Below the pieces are notes generated by a model. It was not told the DNA's origin and searched no databases. It saw only the letters and a list, made by a program, of their open reading frames with translations. From an uncultured Ruminococcus sp. (GTDB taxonomy: Bacteria > Bacillota > Clostridia > Oscillospirales > Acutalibacteraceae), in the NCBI GenBank assembly GCA_910585865.1, contig CAJUGO010000001.1:124001-188000 (forward strand): DNA of 64,000 nucleotides. The letters run 5' to 3'. A program made the position numbers and the translations under genes. This document shows, piece after piece, positions 45,060 through 54,997 of this stretch. How positions within the stretch are numbered: position 1 is the first letter of the stretch; the number at the start of each line of letters is the position of its first letter.

Positions 45060-46928
45060 CTAATTAATCTTATGATTAAATGTTGGAACAAGTCTGCTCA
45101 AAAGTTCAACCGTTTTACCGCTGTCATTATTGCAGGCAGCTTCTTGAAGCTGCTCCAGCTTGGACAGCATATCTTCTTCATCAATACTAATCTGATTGCC
45201 GATAAATATTTTTTTATTCTCAGTCGATTTCAATCCTTCTTCATTCATAAGAAGCTCTTCAAACAACTTTTCACCTGGACGCAAGCCCGTAAAAACTATT
45301 GGAACATCCTTGTACGGAACTTTTCCGTACATTCTTATAAGGTTCTCCGCAAGTGTTGTAATTTTAACAGGTGCGCCCATATCAAGAACAAATATTTCTC
45401 CGCCCTTTGCCATGGCACCGGCCTCCAGCACAAGTGAAACAGCCTCGGGGATTGTCATAAAATATCTGATAATATCGGGATGTGTTACGGTAACAGGCGA
45501 TCCGCTCTCAATCTGACGGCGAAACAGCGGAATTACAGAACCGTTTGAACCGAGCACATTGCCGAAACGCGTAGTAACAAATTCCGTATGACTGCTGTGC
45601 TGTGCCTTGTATTGTATTATCATTTCACAAGCCCGCTTTGTTGCTCCCATTACATTGGTAGGATTCACTGCTTTATCAGTTGAAATCATAACAAATTTAT
45701 CAGCATTGTAAAATTCGGAAAGATTCGCCACATTAAAAGTACCGAAAATATTATTTTTCACAGCTTCCTCGGGCACTGTTTCCATAAGCGGAACATGCTT
45801 GTGAGCAGCAGCATGAAAAACGAGCTGCGGGCGGTACTTTTTAAATATTACCTCCATCTTTTCATAATCACGTACTGATGAAATAAGTGTAACCAAATTT
45901 ATGTTTGTACCGTATTCCAATACGAGTTCCTGCTGTATATCATATGCATTGTTTTCATATATATCAACTATAATAATCTGTTTTGGACTGTATTTTGCAA
46001 TCTGCCTTACAAGTTCGCTGCCTATAGAGCCTCCGCCGCCTGTAATCATACAAACTTTTCCGGTTATCAATTTCTCAATTTCATCTTTGTCAAATTCAAT
46101 CGGTTTTCTGCCGAGCAAATCTTCAATTTTTATCTCTTTTGCCTGTGCAATAAGCTGAACATTCTCTTTATCAAACAGAAGCTCACTCAAATAAGGAATA
46201 ACTTTAATCTTACATTCTGTTGCAGAGCAGTAATCAAGAATTTTTCTTTTTTCGTCTTCTTCACATGACGGTACAGCTACAATAATACTGTCTATATGAT
46301 AATCATCACAAATTTTCACAATCTCGGGACAAGTGCCCACAACAGGCACACCGCCTATTTTGCTGTTAAGCTTTGTTCTGTCATCATCAACAAAGCATAC
46401 CGGAATAATCTTCCTTGTCGGACTGTTTGCGTCATATTTTGCATTTTCGATTTCAGTCAAAATCATCCGTCCTGCATTTCCTGCTCCGATAATCAAAGTT
46501 CTCTCACAGTTTTCAAGCCTGCCGTACTCAGTCAGATTAAGAAAAGCCTTTTTGAACATAAAACGAAACAGCAATATTCCAATAAGTGATATAACAAAAT
46601 AAATCAGAATAAAAATTTTCCTTTGAGGTATACCAAGAATGAATGATACCAAATATCCCAGTGCAAAACCAATAACTACGGCTAAACCACAGGAAAGATA
46701 GTCTTTGATATTAAAATAGCGCCACAGTCTTGAGTATGATCCCGCTACAAACAGCGCAAACAAACACATTATAAGGTCAATTATAATGTAATAAACTAAA
46801 CCGCGGCTTGCCTCCGCACCGATAAAACCTACAAATGATAATAAGAAATTTGTAATAATTCCGCTGATAACAATTATAAATATATCAGCAAACGCGAGCA
46901 AAATCTTGCGTATATTTATTTTTCCCAT
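45060..46928 (-). CDS. CapD/WbpM-type nucleoside-diphosphate-sugar 4,6-dehydratase
   Basis: A 622-residue membrane enzyme. Four membrane segments (residues about 10-125) are followed by a Rossmann domain (LIIGAGNAGRM) and a second NAD-binding SDR domain (MITGGGGSIGSELVRQ). The catalytic region has STDKAVNPTNVMGATKR, where Met replaces the usual Tyr, as in this dehydratase family. It probably acts on UDP-GlcNAc for surface glycans. The frame runs to 47045, but MGKINIRK at 46928 has an AAGGGG site and family start. It is cotranscribed with glmS, which feeds its substrate. Confidence 0.9.
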   Translation of the reverse strand: MGKINIRKILLAFADIFIIVISGIITNFLLSFVGFIGAEASRGLVYYIIIDLIMCLFALFVAGSYSRLWRYFNIKDYLSCGLAVVIGFALGYLVSFILGIPQRKIFILIYFVISLIGILLFRFMFKKAFLNLTEYGRLENCERTLIIGAGNAGRMILTEIENAKYDANSPTRKIIPVCFVDDDRTKLNSKIGGVPVVGTCPEIVKICDDYHIDSIIVAVPSCEEDEKRKILDYCSATECKIKVIPYLSELLFDKENVQLIAQAKEIKIEDLLGRKPIEFDKDEIEKLITGKVCMITGGGGSIGSELVRQIAKYSPKQIIIVDIYENNAYDIQQELVLEYGTNINLVTLISSVRDYEKMEVIFKKYRPQLVFHAAAHKHVPLMETVPEEAVKNNIFGTFNVANLSEFYNADKFVMISTDKAVNPTNVMGATKRACEMIIQYKAQHSSHTEFVTTRFGNVLGSNGSVIPLFRRQIESGSPVTVTHPDIIRYFMTIPEAVSLVLEAGAMAKGGEIFVLDMGAPVKITTLAENLIRMYGKVPYKDVPIVFTGLRPGEKLFEELLMNEEGLKSTENKKIFIGNQISIDEEDMLSKLEQLQEAACNNDSGKTVELLSRLVPTFNHKIN

Positions 46929-47013
46929 TAAACAAATACCCCTTATTTGATATTTTGGATAAAAATGACAAAGTTTTGACCTGCTGTAAAAATTTAAGCA
47001 AGCTTCTGAATAT

Positions 47014-47041
47014 ATTATACATAAAAAAATATTTCTGTCAA
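47014..47041 (-). promoter_or_regulatory. sigma-A promoter of the dehydratase-glmS unit
   Basis: Minus strand TTGACA, 16-base spacer, TATAAT, about 85 bases ahead of the start at 46928. Confidence 0.8.
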
Positions 47042-47088
47042 ACAAATAATTTAATTTCGATAAATATGCAATTTATGCCTGAAATTCG

Positions 47089-47117
47089 TTGACAAAAAAG
47101 CAAATCAACCATAAAAT
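47089..47117 (+). promoter_or_regulatory. sigma-A promoter of the metallophosphoesterase
   Basis: Plus strand TTGACA, 17-base spacer, TAAAAT, 28 bases before the ATG. Confidence 0.75.
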
Positions 47118-47145
47118 AAACACATTAAAATTCTAAGGTGACCAA

Positions 47146-47985
47146 ATGAAGAAATTTATTTATATATTTATAATAGTTTTTGCAATTATTGTAATTTTAC
47201 TCATTGCAAACGGACTGTACTGCAATCAAAACATAAAAGTTACAAATTATACGATAAAAAATTCAAAATCAAATGTTAAACTTCGTTTTGCAATTATTTC
47301 CGATCTGCACAATAAGCAGTTTGGTGAAAACAACAGTGAGCTTATCAAGTTGGTAAAAAAGCAAAGACCAGATTTTATTGCTGTTTGCGGAGACATGATA
47401 GTTCGCGGCAACACCGATACAAGCGTAATGAAATCTGTTTTGTCTCAACTTAAAGATATAGCCCCCACATACTGCTGCCTGGGAAACCACGAGCGTGATA
47501 TGACAGATCAAATTGATTTTGCCGCTGAAATTAACCCGACAGGATCCGTACTGCTTGATAATACATCATTAATATTTACCAAGGACGGAAAAAATATATT
47601 AATCGGCGGACTTTCAGACTTTCCGTACTATGACGAATTTGCTCCCGAATATAACACACCCGACAGATATTTCTGGGATAAATTCAAAGCTCAGGCAAAG
47701 GAAAATTTTGCAGTTTTATTGCACCATCAGCCGGAATATATTGCCGACTATGCTGCTGACAGCGGAATTGATATAATTACCTGCGGTCATACTCACGGAG
47801 GTCAAATTCAAATTCCATTTGTCGGCGGACTTATTACGCCAAATCAAGGATTATTTCCTAAGTACGATATCGGAGAATATGATTTTGGCAACACAAAAAT
47901 GATTATCTGTTCTGGACTCGGCAACAATACAATTATTCCCAGAATTAATAATCAAATTGAATTTTGCGTTGTTGATATTGATTAA
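47146..47985 (+). CDS. membrane-anchored metallophosphoesterase (YkuE-like)
   Basis: A 279-residue phosphoesterase with one N-terminal membrane segment (residues 5-25). The complete motif set is present: SDLHN, GDM, LGNHERD, HHQPEY and GHTHGGQ. The YkuE group is placed at the membrane surface and linked with lipid or wall turnover; the substrate is unknown. It converges with the acyltransferase gene and overlaps it by 4 bases. Confidence 0.9.
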   Translation: MKKFIYIFIIVFAIIVILLIANGLYCNQNIKVTNYTIKNSKSNVKLRFAIISDLHNKQFGENNSELIKLVKKQRPDFIAVCGDMIVRGNTDTSVMKSVLSQLKDIAPTYCCLGNHERDMTDQIDFAAEINPTGSVLLDNTSLIFTKDGKNILIGGLSDFPYYDEFAPEYNTPDRYFWDKFKAQAKENFAVLLHHQPEYIADYAADSGIDIITCGHTHGGQIQIPFVGGLITPNQGLFPKYDIGEYDFGNTKMIICSGLGNNTIIPRINNQIEFCVVDID

Positions 47986-49043
47986 TAAGCATATTTTAAC
48001 CATCTTAAGAGTTTAATAGATGATAATTTTACAATTATATATGATATTAATATTGAACTTAATGCAACAATTGTATAAACAACAGCAATATCACCTTCAC
48101 CAAAAGTTGTGGTTGCCTTTATGATATATATTACCATAGGATGAATACAATATATAATTGTGCTCATTTGTCTTAACAGTCTCATTTTTTCGACAGAAAA
48201 TTTAGTATTTATAGATACAATAGAAGAAAAAAGAAAATATGTACACGGAACAGTGCAAAAAAGATACGAAAAACTTTCCTTTGTATGAACTTTCACAAAA
48301 AGATATTCGGCTATAAGAAGTACAAATGAAATTGCAAATAAAAATAGGTTTAGCTGACAACTGAAACGGTGTCTTTTTCCGGCAATAATTCCAATAAACA
48401 TTATAGGAAATGCTACTGTACCAACACTCCACATCCCCTGAGCAAAAATCTGAAACCTTAACGCCAAATCGATAGGAAAACAATCAATCCAAAAGTAAGA
48501 ATACGCAAACACTCCTACGGTATAAAACATTATTGATATAAATAATACTGCCCGCTTATTTATTAAGGAAAGTAAAAAATATCCTAATAATGTTGCATAA
48601 ATTAAATTATGTATATACCATAAATGATAAACTGAGCCTGAACGAAAGAAAGCAACACCATAATCAATAAAAGTATGTATCGAAATCCCACTTGTGTTAT
48701 ACCAAAACGGTATAAGATAGAACAGGTAAACAACAGAATATATTATATACAATATACATATTCGTTTAAGATAATTAAAAAGTTTTTTTCTGTTAGATTT
48801 ACTGTTTATAATTTTACCATTATTCCATTCACACTTTTTGAAAAAGAAATATCCTGAACAAATAAAAAAGAACGGAACCGCTAATTTAGAAATCATAGTA
48901 ATAAAAAACAAGTAAGACTCTTGGTCATTTGAAATAAACTCTTTCAAATGAATGATTATAACAATCAATGAAGCAAAAAATTTTGCAATATCTATTGAAC
49001 TAAAGTTGTCAGAAGTATTGGTTAATCTATTATATTTGTACAC
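47982..49043 (-). CDS. acyltransferase-3 family membrane protein
   Basis: A 353-residue protein with about ten membrane segments, of the OafA/YrhL/VanT-N type that acylates surface sugars or lipids. The N-terminal active-site histidine is in SLIVIIIHLKEF. AGGAGGG lies at good spacing from the GTG at 49043, so that is chosen over the start at 49079. It follows metH by 39 bases and may be read from the same transcript. The acyl donor and acceptor are unknown. Confidence 0.85.
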   Translation of the reverse strand: MYKYNRLTNTSDNFSSIDIAKFFASLIVIIIHLKEFISNDQESYLFFITMISKLAVPFFFICSGYFFFKKCEWNNGKIINSKSNRKKLFNYLKRICILYIIYSVVYLFYLIPFWYNTSGISIHTFIDYGVAFFRSGSVYHLWYIHNLIYATLLGYFLLSLINKRAVLFISIMFYTVGVFAYSYFWIDCFPIDLALRFQIFAQGMWSVGTVAFPIMFIGIIAGKRHRFSCQLNLFLFAISFVLLIAEYLFVKVHTKESFSYLFCTVPCTYFLFSSIVSINTKFSVEKMRLLRQMSTIIYCIHPMVIYIIKATTTFGEGDIAVVYTIVALSSILISYIIVKLSSIKLLRWLKYAY

Positions 49044-49082
49044 AGTAACCCTCCTGCCCCTTCCTATATTTTTTATCACGAA

Positions 49083-51479
49083 TTAACCCAGCACTATCTT
49101 AGCTGTATCAACACTCTCTTTGGCATCCTTGCAGTAATAATCAGCACCGATTTTCATTGCATAATCTTTTGTAAGAACTGCACCGCCCACAAACACAATG
49201 CATTTGCTTGTGCCGTCGGGATTTTGCAGTTCTTTTCTTTCTCTTACAAGCTTTATTGTGTCTTCCATACTCTTAAGTGTTGTAGTCATAAGAGCAGAAA
49301 GTCCAATCATCTTTATATTTTGCTCAACAGCTGTATCAACTATCAGATGAGGGTCAACATCCCTGCCAAGATCAACAACCGTATAACCGTAGTTATCCAG
49401 CAGTACTTTAACAATATTTTTACCGATATCATGAATATCGCCCTTTACAGTAGCAAGAATTATCTTTCCCTTGCTGACGGGAGAACCGCTTGTTTTCGAG
49501 ATATGCTTTTTTATTACCTCAAAACACTCCTGTGTAGTGTTTGCACTTTGAATAAGCTGGGGCAGGAAAATTTTATTTTTCTCAAAATCCTCACCCACTC
49601 TGTCAAGTGCAGGAATGAGCATCTCATTGACAATCTGCATTGCATCGGTTGTTTCTAAAAGCCTTTCTGTAATTGCCGCGCCTTCGCTCTTAAGTCCGCT
49701 GTAAACCGCCGTAAAAATATCAATATCACTTTCAGCCTTCGGCACATTTACCGCAGGAGCACAGTCATTATACTCATTTATAAATTCAATTGAGTTTTTA
49801 TCAATGCCTGCAAGCACTCTGTAGGCTCTTACAGCTCCGGACATTGATTCAATATTCGGGTTAATTATAGGCAGATCAAGCCCTTCTTCAAGCGCCATAG
49901 TAAGAAATGTTCTGTTTACAAGCTCACGGTTCGGAAGTCCGAAGGATATGTTTGAAACACCCAAACAGGTTTTACAACCGAGCTCAGTTTTTACCTTGTG
50001 AAGTGCGTTAAGCGTCTCTCTGCACGCTTCCTGCTCAGCCGAGACCGTAAGCGTTAAGCAGTCTATATATACATCATTTCTATCAATTCCAACAGCCTCG
50101 GCGCGTTCAACAATGCGTTTTGCAATTTCAAATCTTCCCTCAGCCGTCTTCGGTATTCCATTTTCATCAAGTGTAAGTCCTACAACCGAAGCACCGTACT
50201 TTTTAACAAGCGGGAGCACCTCTCTAAGGCTTTTTTCCTCGCCGTTTACCGAGTTAACTATAGGTTTGCCGTTATAATATCTGAGTCCCGCTTCAAGTAC
50301 TTCGGGCTTAGTAGAATCTATCTGGAGAGGTGCGTCACAAACACCTTGAATAGCCTTTATAACGCGCACCATCATCTTCTTTTCATCAATTTCGGGATGA
50401 CCTACATTTACATCAAGAATTTCTGCTCCTCCGCTTACCTGATTTAAAGCCTGCGTAAGTATATAATCGACATTATTGTCAACAAGGGCCTGTTTAAACA
50501 GCTTTTTGCCGGTAGGATTTATCCTTTCACCGATAATTCTCGGGCCGTTTATTTCAACAACAGTACTGGCACTGCAAACGGTTGTGCCTGCGTTTTTTTT
50601 CTGAGGGAGATACTTTTTATCTGCAACTGATTTCTTAATATTTTTAATGTATTCGGGAGTTGTTCCGCAGCAACCCCCAATTATTTTTATGCCGTATTTC
50701 AGCAGACTGCACACACACTTGGCAAATTTATCAGGCATAATGTCATATTCATTACTGTTCGGGTCGGGAAGTCCTGCATTAGCCTTTATAACAAGCGGAA
50801 GATTTGTATACTTTGACATTTCAGCAATAACCGGTTCAAGCTCGTCCGGGCCTAGAGAACAGTTTACACCTATTGCGTCAACGCCTAAACCCTCAAGAGT
50901 TACAGCGGCACAGGCAGGAGAAACACCTGTAAAGGTTCTTCCGTTACGCTCAAATGTCATAGTAGCAATAATCGGTTTATTACTGTTCTCCTTTGCCGCA
51001 AGTACTGCCGCCTTAAGCTCATATAAATCAGTCATTGTTTCAAATACAATTATATCTGCCTCAGAGCCTGCAATTATCTCTTCTTTAAAATAGTCATATG
51101 CTTCGTCAAACAACATTGAGCCCGCCGGTTCAAGCAGCTGTCCTATTGGGCCTATATCAAGGGCAACAAGAGTGTTTGTACCCTCTGCCGCAGATTTTGC
51201 ATTTTTTATGCCTGCCGAAATAATATCATCTGCCGAATATCCGCTGTCCTTGAGCTTGTAGCTGTTTGCACCGAATGTATTGGCATAAATTATGTCTGCA
51301 CCTGCTTCAATATATTTTTTATGGAACGATGCAATAAGATCGGGATGCAAAATATTCAGTGTTTCGGGAACCGAGTCATACTCGACCTTGCTTTTTTGTA
51401 TTAACGTTCCCATTGCTCCGTCAAGCAGTATAAATTCCTTTTTACCAAGATATTTTTTAAAATCCACAATGTTCCCCAT
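49083..51479 (-). CDS. metH: B12-dependent methionine synthase without activation domain
   Basis: A 798-residue MetH core. Order: homocysteine-binding domain with zinc cysteines (GGCCGTTPE, about 270), pterin (methyl-THF) domain (about 310-560), cobalamin cap (about 590-660), and B12-binding domain with the cobalt-ligand His in GDIHDIGKN (about 682). The fourth, S-adenosylmethionine-dependent activation domain of the E. coli enzyme is absent. It is supplied by the upstream gene, which overlaps it by 23 bases. Confidence 0.94.
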   Translation of the reverse strand: MGNIVDFKKYLGKKEFILLDGAMGTLIQKSKVEYDSVPETLNILHPDLIASFHKKYIEAGADIIYANTFGANSYKLKDSGYSADDIISAGIKNAKSAAEGTNTLVALDIGPIGQLLEPAGSMLFDEAYDYFKEEIIAGSEADIIVFETMTDLYELKAAVLAAKENSNKPIIATMTFERNGRTFTGVSPACAAVTLEGLGVDAIGVNCSLGPDELEPVIAEMSKYTNLPLVIKANAGLPDPNSNEYDIMPDKFAKCVCSLLKYGIKIIGGCCGTTPEYIKNIKKSVADKKYLPQKKNAGTTVCSASTVVEINGPRIIGERINPTGKKLFKQALVDNNVDYILTQALNQVSGGAEILDVNVGHPEIDEKKMMVRVIKAIQGVCDAPLQIDSTKPEVLEAGLRYYNGKPIVNSVNGEEKSLREVLPLVKKYGASVVGLTLDENGIPKTAEGRFEIAKRIVERAEAVGIDRNDVYIDCLTLTVSAEQEACRETLNALHKVKTELGCKTCLGVSNISFGLPNRELVNRTFLTMALEEGLDLPIINPNIESMSGAVRAYRVLAGIDKNSIEFINEYNDCAPAVNVPKAESDIDIFTAVYSGLKSEGAAITERLLETTDAMQIVNEMLIPALDRVGEDFEKNKIFLPQLIQSANTTQECFEVIKKHISKTSGSPVSKGKIILATVKGDIHDIGKNIVKVLLDNYGYTVVDLGRDVDPHLIVDTAVEQNIKMIGLSALMTTTLKSMEDTIKLVRERKELQNPDGTSKCIVFVGGAVLTKDYAMKIGADYYCKDAKESVDTAKIVLG

Positions 51480-52101
51480 TTCTTCTGTATCTGCAGTTTT
51501 CCCTCATATTGCATACTGCACAGCCTCGTTTCCTGCGTTTTACAGGTTCCTTTGAAAGTCCTAGAACCGCTGTAACCGATTTAGTAGGCATAAGCAGATA
51601 ATTATCATTTGTTGTAAGCCCGATTTTTCTTGGTGCATCAAGAATTCTAAGATAATCCTTTTGCAGTTCAATAGGATAATCACCGTATCCCGGACTGAAC
51701 CTGAAAGTCATGTTCCATCCGCTGTATTTTTGTGCAAGAAGCTCATCAACCTTACTGCAAACCTGTTCAATTGCAACACTTGCAAAGCTGTCAAGCACGA
51801 CAGCCTTTGCCATATCAGAAATCTGACTTATCCTTATCAGCCTGTCAATCTCTGCTCCCAAAGTTGCACACATTACTACCGCTTTTTCACATCCGCTTAA
51901 ATGGTTTTGTATATCATTTCCTTTAATAATCTCATTACAAGGCAAATCCTTTTCAATGTATAAAAATTTTGGATTTGATTTTGAAAGTATCTCCTTTTCG
52001 CATTCGTCCATCAGCCTATCCATTCTGTAATTAAGCTTAATTCCCGAACCTCCGAGATAGCGAACCGCTTCCCTTCGGTTTAGTTTGTCAAGGTTCATCA
52101 T
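51457..52101 (-). CDS. stand-alone MetH activation domain protein
   Basis: A 214-residue protein with the core of the reactivation domain of MetH. The signature RFSPGYGDYPIELQ near residue 135 matches the AdoMet-binding site, and LMPTKSVTAVLGLS follows. The C-terminal Cys-rich tail (CAVCNMRENCRYRRNGEHCGF) is added. It overlaps metF by 4 bases and metH by 23, so the three are translationally coupled. It presumably reactivates oxidised cobalamin on MetH in trans. Confidence 0.92.
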   Translation of the reverse strand: MMNLDKLNRREAVRYLGGSGIKLNYRMDRLMDECEKEILSKSNPKFLYIEKDLPCNEIIKGNDIQNHLSGCEKAVVMCATLGAEIDRLIRISQISDMAKAVVLDSFASVAIEQVCSKVDELLAQKYSGWNMTFRFSPGYGDYPIELQKDYLRILDAPRKIGLTTNDNYLLMPTKSVTAVLGLSKEPVKRRKRGCAVCNMRENCRYRRNGEHCGF

Positions 52102-52961
52102 AACAGTTTAGAAACCGCCTCCGTTATCTTTCTTGCAACATATGGGCTGTTCATCGTATAAAGATGAATACCGTCAACACCGTTTGCAATCAAATCAACA
52201 ATCTGTTCGACTGCATAAGCAATTCCTGCATCACGCAAAGCCTCGGGCTTTGTATCATATTTTTGCATAATCTTTGCAAACTTTGCAGGCAGACTTGCGC
52301 CGCACATAGATACCATGCGCTCAATCTGTTTTTTATTGGTCACGGGCATAATTCCGGCTTCAATCGGTACATTTATTCCTGCAATTTTTGTGCGTTCAAT
52401 AAAACGGTAGTATGCAGAATTATCAAAAAAAAGCTGGGATATAAGGTGCTGAGCGCCCGCGTCAATCTTCTTTCTGAGATTTAATACATCCTCAACCTCG
52501 TTTTCAGCCTCGCCGTGTACCTCAGGGTAACAGGCTCCGGCTATATCAAAATCACCCTGTGTTTTTATATATTTGCATAAATCACTTGCATACATAAATT
52601 CTTTCTTAGGTTCAATACCCTCAACTATATCGCCTCTAAGCGCAAGAATATTATTAATATTGCATTCTTTAAACTGAACAAGATTTCTGTCAATATCCTC
52701 CTTGCTGCTGTTGACGCAGGTAAGATGAGCAACTGCTTCTACTTTGAAATCATTTTTGATTTTGGATGCAATTTCACATGTGCGGTTTTTTTCTCCGCTT
52801 CCTCCTGCACCATAGGTAACGCTGATAAAATCGGGTTTCAGTGCACATATTTCTTCAAGCTTTCCATAAACCGATTCAATTGGAGATGTCCGCTTAGGCG
52901 GAAAAACCTCAAAGGAAAAAACTGTCTTACTCTTAGTTTCAAAAATGTCGGAAATTTTCAT
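52098..52961 (-). CDS. metF: methylenetetrahydrofolate reductase
   Basis: A 287-residue FAD-containing TIM-barrel enzyme that makes 5-methyl-THF for MetH. The catalytic-strand start is SFEVFPPKRT, then FISVTYGAGGSG, NILALRGD, and LISQLFFDN. The gene is first in the metF-activator-metH unit. Its leader is short, and I see no S-box or B12 riboswitch. Confidence 0.93.
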   Translation of the reverse strand: MKISDIFETKSKTVFSFEVFPPKRTSPIESVYGKLEEICALKPDFISVTYGAGGSGEKNRTCEIASKIKNDFKVEAVAHLTCVNSSKEDIDRNLVQFKECNINNILALRGDIVEGIEPKKEFMYASDLCKYIKTQGDFDIAGACYPEVHGEAENEVEDVLNLRKKIDAGAQHLISQLFFDNSAYYRFIERTKIAGINVPIEAGIMPVTNKKQIERMVSMCGASLPAKFAKIMQKYDTKPEALRDAGIAYAVEQIVDLIANGVDGIHLYTMNSPYVARKITEAVSKLL

Positions 52962-53086
52962 TTTTATACCGCCTCTGACAATACTTTATCAATTCTGCTT
53001 TATTTTTTATCTATATCCGCACAGTAAAAATTCGGTTTTTCTTAATATGCATTATTACTTTTGCTTATACTAACTTATACTAAAAT

Positions 53087-53115
53087 ATTATATCATAACA
53101 ACGGAAGATAGACAA
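53087..53115 (-). promoter_or_regulatory. sigma-A promoter of the metF unit
   Basis: Minus strand TTGTCT, 17-base spacer, TATAAT, about 125 bases ahead of metF. Confidence 0.7.
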
Positions 53116-53278
53116 CATATTTCGGCAAAAAACAGAAAATAAACACGCACTGATCTCACTGATTAAACCTTATTTATTGAGTTACAGCTCCTGTACTATA
53201 AGTAATAAAAACACCCCGTTCCGCATACACCTTTGAACGTCTGCATATAAATTTATCAGACAGATTGGAGGGCTGTTT

Positions 53279-53548
53279 ATGAAAGGAATAGTCGAAGAGC
53301 GTGCAGCCATGCTGGGCGAATACATAATAGAAAGTAAAGCCACCGTGCGCAAGGCAGCGCAAAAATTCGGCGTAAGCAAAAGCACCGTGCACAAAGATGT
53401 AAGCCAAAGACTTAAGGTTCTTAATCCGGCATTATACCGTGAAGTTCGTCAAATTTTAGATACAAACAAGAGCGAACGCCATATAAGGGGCGGACTTGCG
53501 ACAAAAAATAAATATTTAAGAGAAAAATCAGAACATTTACAGAATTAA
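53279..53548 (+). CDS. spoIIID: sporulation regulator SpoIIID
   Basis: An 89-residue DNA-binding protein that acts in the mother cell. The helix-turn-helix lies in TVRKAAQKFGVSKSTVHKD, with the basic C-terminal helix (RGGLATKNKYLREKS) needed for DNA contact. TTGGAGGG precedes the ATG. It is expected to be sigma-E dependent, but I could not assign a convincing sigma-E promoter. Confidence 0.95.
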   Translation: MKGIVEERAAMLGEYIIESKATVRKAAQKFGVSKSTVHKDVSQRLKVLNPALYREVRQILDTNKSERHIRGGLATKNKYLREKSEHLQN

Positions 53549-53661
53549 TCCGTACAGCAGCAATCATGTGCAGTCTCTGCACAATAACCGCCAAATAACA
53601 AATTTATATTCTGCATTTTATATGCTCAACTCTGTACGGACTGCTCATTCAGATAAAAATC

Positions 53662-53690
53662 TTTACTTTTGGCAGAAGCTGTTGTATAAT
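53662..53690 (+). promoter_or_regulatory. sigma-A promoter of the DegT aminotransferase
   Basis: Plus strand TTTACT, 17-base spacer, TATAAT, 57 bases before the ATG. Confidence 0.6.
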
Positions 53691-53746
53691 GAATTGTATA
53701 TATTTTCATATTTTAGAGCAACTTGTGTACACAAGGAGATTTTAGA

Positions 53747-54952
53747 ATGAGACAAATTCCTTTTTCGCCGCCTGATATTTCACAGGCTGAAATAGATGAG
53801 GTTATAAAAGTTGTAAAATCCGGTTGGATTACAACCGGTCCCGAAACAAAGCTTTTTGAACGTCAGATTGCACAGTACTGTCATACTGAAAGAGCCGTAT
53901 GCCTCTCTTCACAAACATCCTGCGCCGAACTTACGCTGAGAATTCTGGGTATAGGACCCGGTGACGAGGTTATTCTGCCTGCCTACACATATACAGCCAC
54001 CGCTTCAATTATTTATCATGTAGGAGCAAAGCCTGTTATGATCGACTGCAAAAGCGGAAGCTTTGAAATGGACTATGACAAAATGGAGGCGGCAATAAAC
54101 CGCAATACAAAAGTTATAATCCCTGTTGATCTTGCAGGTGTTATCTGTGATTATGACAGAATATTCGAGGCTGTTGAACGCAAAAAAAATGTTTTCTGTC
54201 CCAAAACTCCAATCCAGGAAAAATTCGGCAGGGTAATTGTTTTGGCTGACAGCGCTCACGCATTCGGTGCAAAATGGCACGGCAAAATGTGCGGCGAAAT
54301 TGCAGATTTTACAGCCTTTAGCTTTCATGCTGTTAAAAATATGACAACTGCCGAGGGCGGAGCGGCTGTCCATAAATCCCACGATGGTATCGATGAGGAT
54401 GAGATGTATAAACAGTATATGCTTCTTTCTCTTCACGGACAGACCAAAGACGCGTATCAAAAAAACAAAGTTGCCGCATGGGAATATGACGTAGTTGACA
54501 CACAGTACAAATGTAATATGCCCGATGTCCTCGCTGCTTTAGGTGTTGCACAGCTTTCAAGGTATGATAAAATTCTTGAACGCCGGCACGAACTTATTCA
54601 ACTTTACAATGAGGAATTTAAAGATTTGCCGATTCAGGTACTAAATCATTATGATGAAAATCATCGCAGCAGCGGCCATTTATACTTTGTCCGTTTTATC
54701 GGCAAAGATGCCGAATACCGCAATAAATTTTACAATATGATGGCTGAACACGGCATAATGTGCAATGTTCATTTCAAACCATTGCCTCTGCTTTCAGCTT
54801 ACAGTAAAAAAGGTTTTAGAATTACAGATTATCCCAATGCTTATAACATGCACAAAAATCAGCTTACCCTTCCGCTCAATACAAAGATGAGCGACGACGA
54901 CGCGTGGTATGTTATTGAAACCTTTAAGCAGTGCATTAATACATTAAAATAA
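53747..54952 (+). CDS. DegT/DnrJ/EryC1/StrS-family aminotransferase
   Basis: A 401-residue PLP enzyme that aminates nucleotide-linked keto-sugars for surface glycans. The start is RQIPFSPPDISQAEIDEV, and SGWITTGPETKLFE follows. The PLP lysine is in SFHAVKNMTTAEGG, and DSAHAFGAKW is the aspartate site. The ATG at 53747 has an AAGGAG site; the frame upstream to 53723 lacks one. It would act on a 4-keto product such as that of the CapD-type dehydratase at 45060, though that link is inference. Confidence 0.92.
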   Translation: MRQIPFSPPDISQAEIDEVIKVVKSGWITTGPETKLFERQIAQYCHTERAVCLSSQTSCAELTLRILGIGPGDEVILPAYTYTATASIIYHVGAKPVMIDCKSGSFEMDYDKMEAAINRNTKVIIPVDLAGVICDYDRIFEAVERKKNVFCPKTPIQEKFGRVIVLADSAHAFGAKWHGKMCGEIADFTAFSFHAVKNMTTAEGGAAVHKSHDGIDEDEMYKQYMLLSLHGQTKDAYQKNKVAAWEYDVVDTQYKCNMPDVLAALGVAQLSRYDKILERRHELIQLYNEEFKDLPIQVLNHYDENHRSSGHLYFVRFIGKDAEYRNKFYNMMAEHGIMCNVHFKPLPLLSAYSKKGFRITDYPNAYNMHKNQLTLPLNTKMSDDDAWYVIETFKQCINTLK

Positions 54953-54960
54953 CAAGCAAC

Positions 54961-54997
54961 AAACAGGCTGTATCACAAAATAAGATACAGCCTGTTT
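54961..54997. terminator. bidirectional terminator
   Basis: 14-bp stem with AAACAGGCTGTATC arms between the converging aminotransferase and XRE genes; T-rich on the plus side. Confidence 0.85.

Noticed and set aside
52962..53086. S-box (SAM) or cobalamin riboswitch ahead of metF
   Set aside because: The leader is about 120 AT-rich bases with no conserved box of either class and no terminator stem.
53116..53278. sigma-E promoter of spoIIID
   Set aside because: CATACACC and CATATAAA look like -10 candidates, but neither has a fitting -35 at proper spacing.
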